Shown here: piece after piece, positions 6,686-7,639 of the stretch
Numbering within the stretch: position 1 is the stretch's first letter
Layout: every line of letters starts with the position of its first letter
From: an uncultured Ruminococcus sp.
GTDB lineage: Bacteria > Bacillota > Clostridia > Oscillospirales > CAG-272
Length of the DNA stretch: 7,639 bases
Assembly (NCBI GenBank): GCA_902773455.1
Contig: CACYEW010000313.1
Coordinates: forward strand, 1 to 7,639
Direction: 5' to 3'
Notes under the pieces: model-generated
The model's database searches: none
What the model was told of the DNA's origin: nothing
Seen by the model: only the letters and a program-made list of their open reading frames with translations
Position numbers and translations under genes: made by a program

Positions 6686-7474
6686 ATGAATACGCGGTAT
6701 CCCATAATACTCGTGCACGGCATGGCAATAAAAGATACCTTCTTTATGAAATCGTGGGGGAGAATAGACCGTCTTCTGCGCATTCAGGGCTACACGGTTT
6801 TCAAAAGCCGTATAGACGGGTTCGGAACGATCGAAAACAACGCCTCTCAGTTAAAGGAGGAGATCGTATCCCTGCTTGAAGATACCGGATGCGAAAAGGT
6901 CAATATAATAGCCCACTCAAAGGGCGGACTTGACGCGAAATATATGATCACCGATCTCGGTATGGCGGATAAGGTGGCGTCGCTTACGACGCTCTGTACT
7001 CCCCACCGCGGATCGCCCATCGCTTCATCCGTAATGCGGATGCCGAGATTCGCGGTGAAGATCACGGCGTTCTGGATCAACCTCGCATACCGCATCCTCG
7101 GCGACAAGAAGCCGGACAGCTTCAAAGCCTGCGAAGAGCTTACGGGCGTGGAAAACATAGAAGGCGAGACGATGAACGTCGCGCCCGGCGTAATGTGCCA
7201 GAGCTTTTCCTCGTCTGTTACAAAGGGTGAGGAGACGGCTGATTTCGTAATGGCTGTACCGGTCATGTTCTCGCGGTTTATAGAGAAGGGCAGAGAAACG
7301 GACGGGCTCGTCCCGCGTGATTCGGCGATATTCGGCAATTACAGAGGCGACTGTCTCGACGGCTCCGTATCGCATACGGAAATAGTTGATTTTATGGTGC
7401 GCGACAAAAAGCGCGACAAGATATTCGCGTTTTATTCCGCGCTCTGTGAAGAGCTCGTAAAACAGGGCTTCTGA
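6686..7474 (+). CDS. Lipase-like alpha/beta hydrolase (esterase/triacylglycerol lipase family)
   Basis: A 262-residue alpha/beta hydrolase. The N-terminus runs straight into the first strand and oxyanion-hole motif YPIILVHGM (5-13). The nucleophile elbow is AHSKGG with Ser78, and CTPHRGSP (104-111) is the segment after strand 6 that is typical of bacterial lipases. A complete triad is visible: Ser78, Asp206 in ETDGLVP and His230 in VSHTEI. It resembles bacterial family I lipases, with an internal region (about 115-195) that could form a lid. No signal peptide is present, so it is predicted to be cytoplasmic, unlike secreted lipases; substrate may be a short or medium acyl ester or lipid fragment. 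GGGAGGG sits 3 bases before the ATG. It is the last gene of the operon, with the terminator beginning 20 bases after its stop. Confidence 0.9.
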   Translation: MNTRYPIILVHGMAIKDTFFMKSWGRIDRLLRIQGYTVFKSRIDGFGTIENNASQLKEEIVSLLEDTGCEKVNIIAHSKGGLDAKYMITDLGMADKVASLTTLCTPHRGSPIASSVMRMPRFAVKITAFWINLAYRILGDKKPDSFKACEELTGVENIEGETMNVAPGVMCQSFSSSVTKGEETADFVMAVPVMFSRFIEKGRETDGLVPRDSAIFGNYRGDCLDGSVSHTEIVDFMVRDKKRDKIFAFYSALCEELVKQGF

Positions 7475-7494
7475 AAAAAACATCGAAATAAATA

Positions 7495-7527
7495 TCCCGA
7501 CGCATATAAAAGCGTCGGGACATTTTT
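7495..7527 (+). terminator. Rho-independent terminator of the operon, probably bidirectional
   Basis: A perfect 9-bp stem, TCCCGACGC (7495-7503) with GCGTCGGGA (7512-7520), encloses an 8-base loop and is followed by CATTTTT. On the minus strand the same hairpin is followed by a T-rich TATTTATTT tract, so it can also end the convergent gene whose stop is at 7561. Confidence 0.92.
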
Positions 7528-7541
7528 GTACGGCGCCAATT

Positions 7542-7567
7542 CGGCATTTTCCTCCTGCCGTTATTTT
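7542..7567 (+). terminator. Possible weak second terminator hairpin
   Basis: A 5-bp stem, CGGCA (7542-7546) with TGCCG (7556-7560), has a 9-base loop and is followed on the plus strand by TTATTTT. It would back up the stronger hairpin just upstream. The short stem and wide loop make it uncertain; on the minus strand it has no T tract. Confidence 0.35.
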
Positions 7568-7639
7568 AATTCCGACAAAAGAGCCGTTATTTCATCGCGG
7601 CAGGCGGCGTTTGACGCGAGTACGGGGCAGCGTTCGGAA
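7561..7639 (-). CDS. C-terminal fragment of an unidentified convergent gene
   Basis: On the minus strand an open frame enters from the right edge and encodes 25 residues (ending CRDEITALLSELK) before TAA at 7563-7561. The last residues look like an amphipathic helix, as at many protein C-termini, and the terminator hairpin at 7520-7495 lies in the right place after the stop. Too little is present to name a family. The other two minus-strand frames hit stops within the same stretch or lack a sensible terminator distance, which favours this frame, but the call rests on a short segment. Confidence 0.55.
   Translation of the reverse strand, partial: SERCPVLASNAACRDEITALLSELK

Noticed and set aside
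7536..7560. Minus-strand GGAGGAAAATG inside a small palindrome, resembling a gene start
   Set aside because: The frame it opens runs back through the terminator hairpin and antisense to the lipase-like gene. No protein features appear, and the palindrome is better explained as a weak terminator.

Overview
The window looks like chromosomal DNA of a moderately GC-rich Gram-positive anaerobe, most likely an uncultured gut or rumen member of the Clostridia. I infer this from AGGAGG-type ribosome binding sites before almost every gene, a lipoprotein with a Thr/Glu-rich wall spacer, a Clostridia-type membrane polyferredoxin, a cytoplasmic GH36 enzyme and frequent ATA isoleucine codons in otherwise GC-rich genes. 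No mobile element, RNA gene or CRISPR array is visible, and the coding density is high.

Layout: (1) A GH36 alpha-galactosidase-type gene on the minus strand fills 1-1460; its C-terminal part lies beyond the left edge. (2) A 121-base intergenic region (1461-1581) holds two divergent promoters. Both match the sigma-A/sigma-70 consensus at all 12 hexamer positions with 17-bp spacers, and their -35 boxes form a 19-bp inverted repeat. (3) Six plus-strand genes follow with gaps of 1 to 37 bases and probably form one operon: an NlpC/P60-type lipoprotein (1582-3027), a compact neutral-ceramidase-like protein (3053-4372), a DegT/DnrJ/EryC1/StrS aminotransferase (4374-5567), a small two-helix membrane protein (5605-5823, GTG start), a membrane polyferredoxin (5852-6670, TTG start) and a lipase-like alpha/beta hydrolase (6686-7474). 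(4) A strong terminator hairpin (7495-7527) ends the operon. A minus-strand gene enters convergently from the right edge, and only its last 25 codons are present.

How the genes work together is uncertain. The best-supported functional unit is the ceramidase-like/aminotransferase pair, whose genes are separated by a single base. With the divergent GH36 enzyme and the terminal lipase-like hydrolase, the locus could process a glycosylated, N-acylated or esterified compound inside the cell: glycosidase, amidase, aminotransferase and esterase activities. That is a hypothesis. The lipoprotein and polyferredoxin have no obvious mechanistic link to it. The most notable observations are the paired perfect promoters and the cytoplasmic, single-domain ceramidase-like protein coupled to a PLP aminotransferase.
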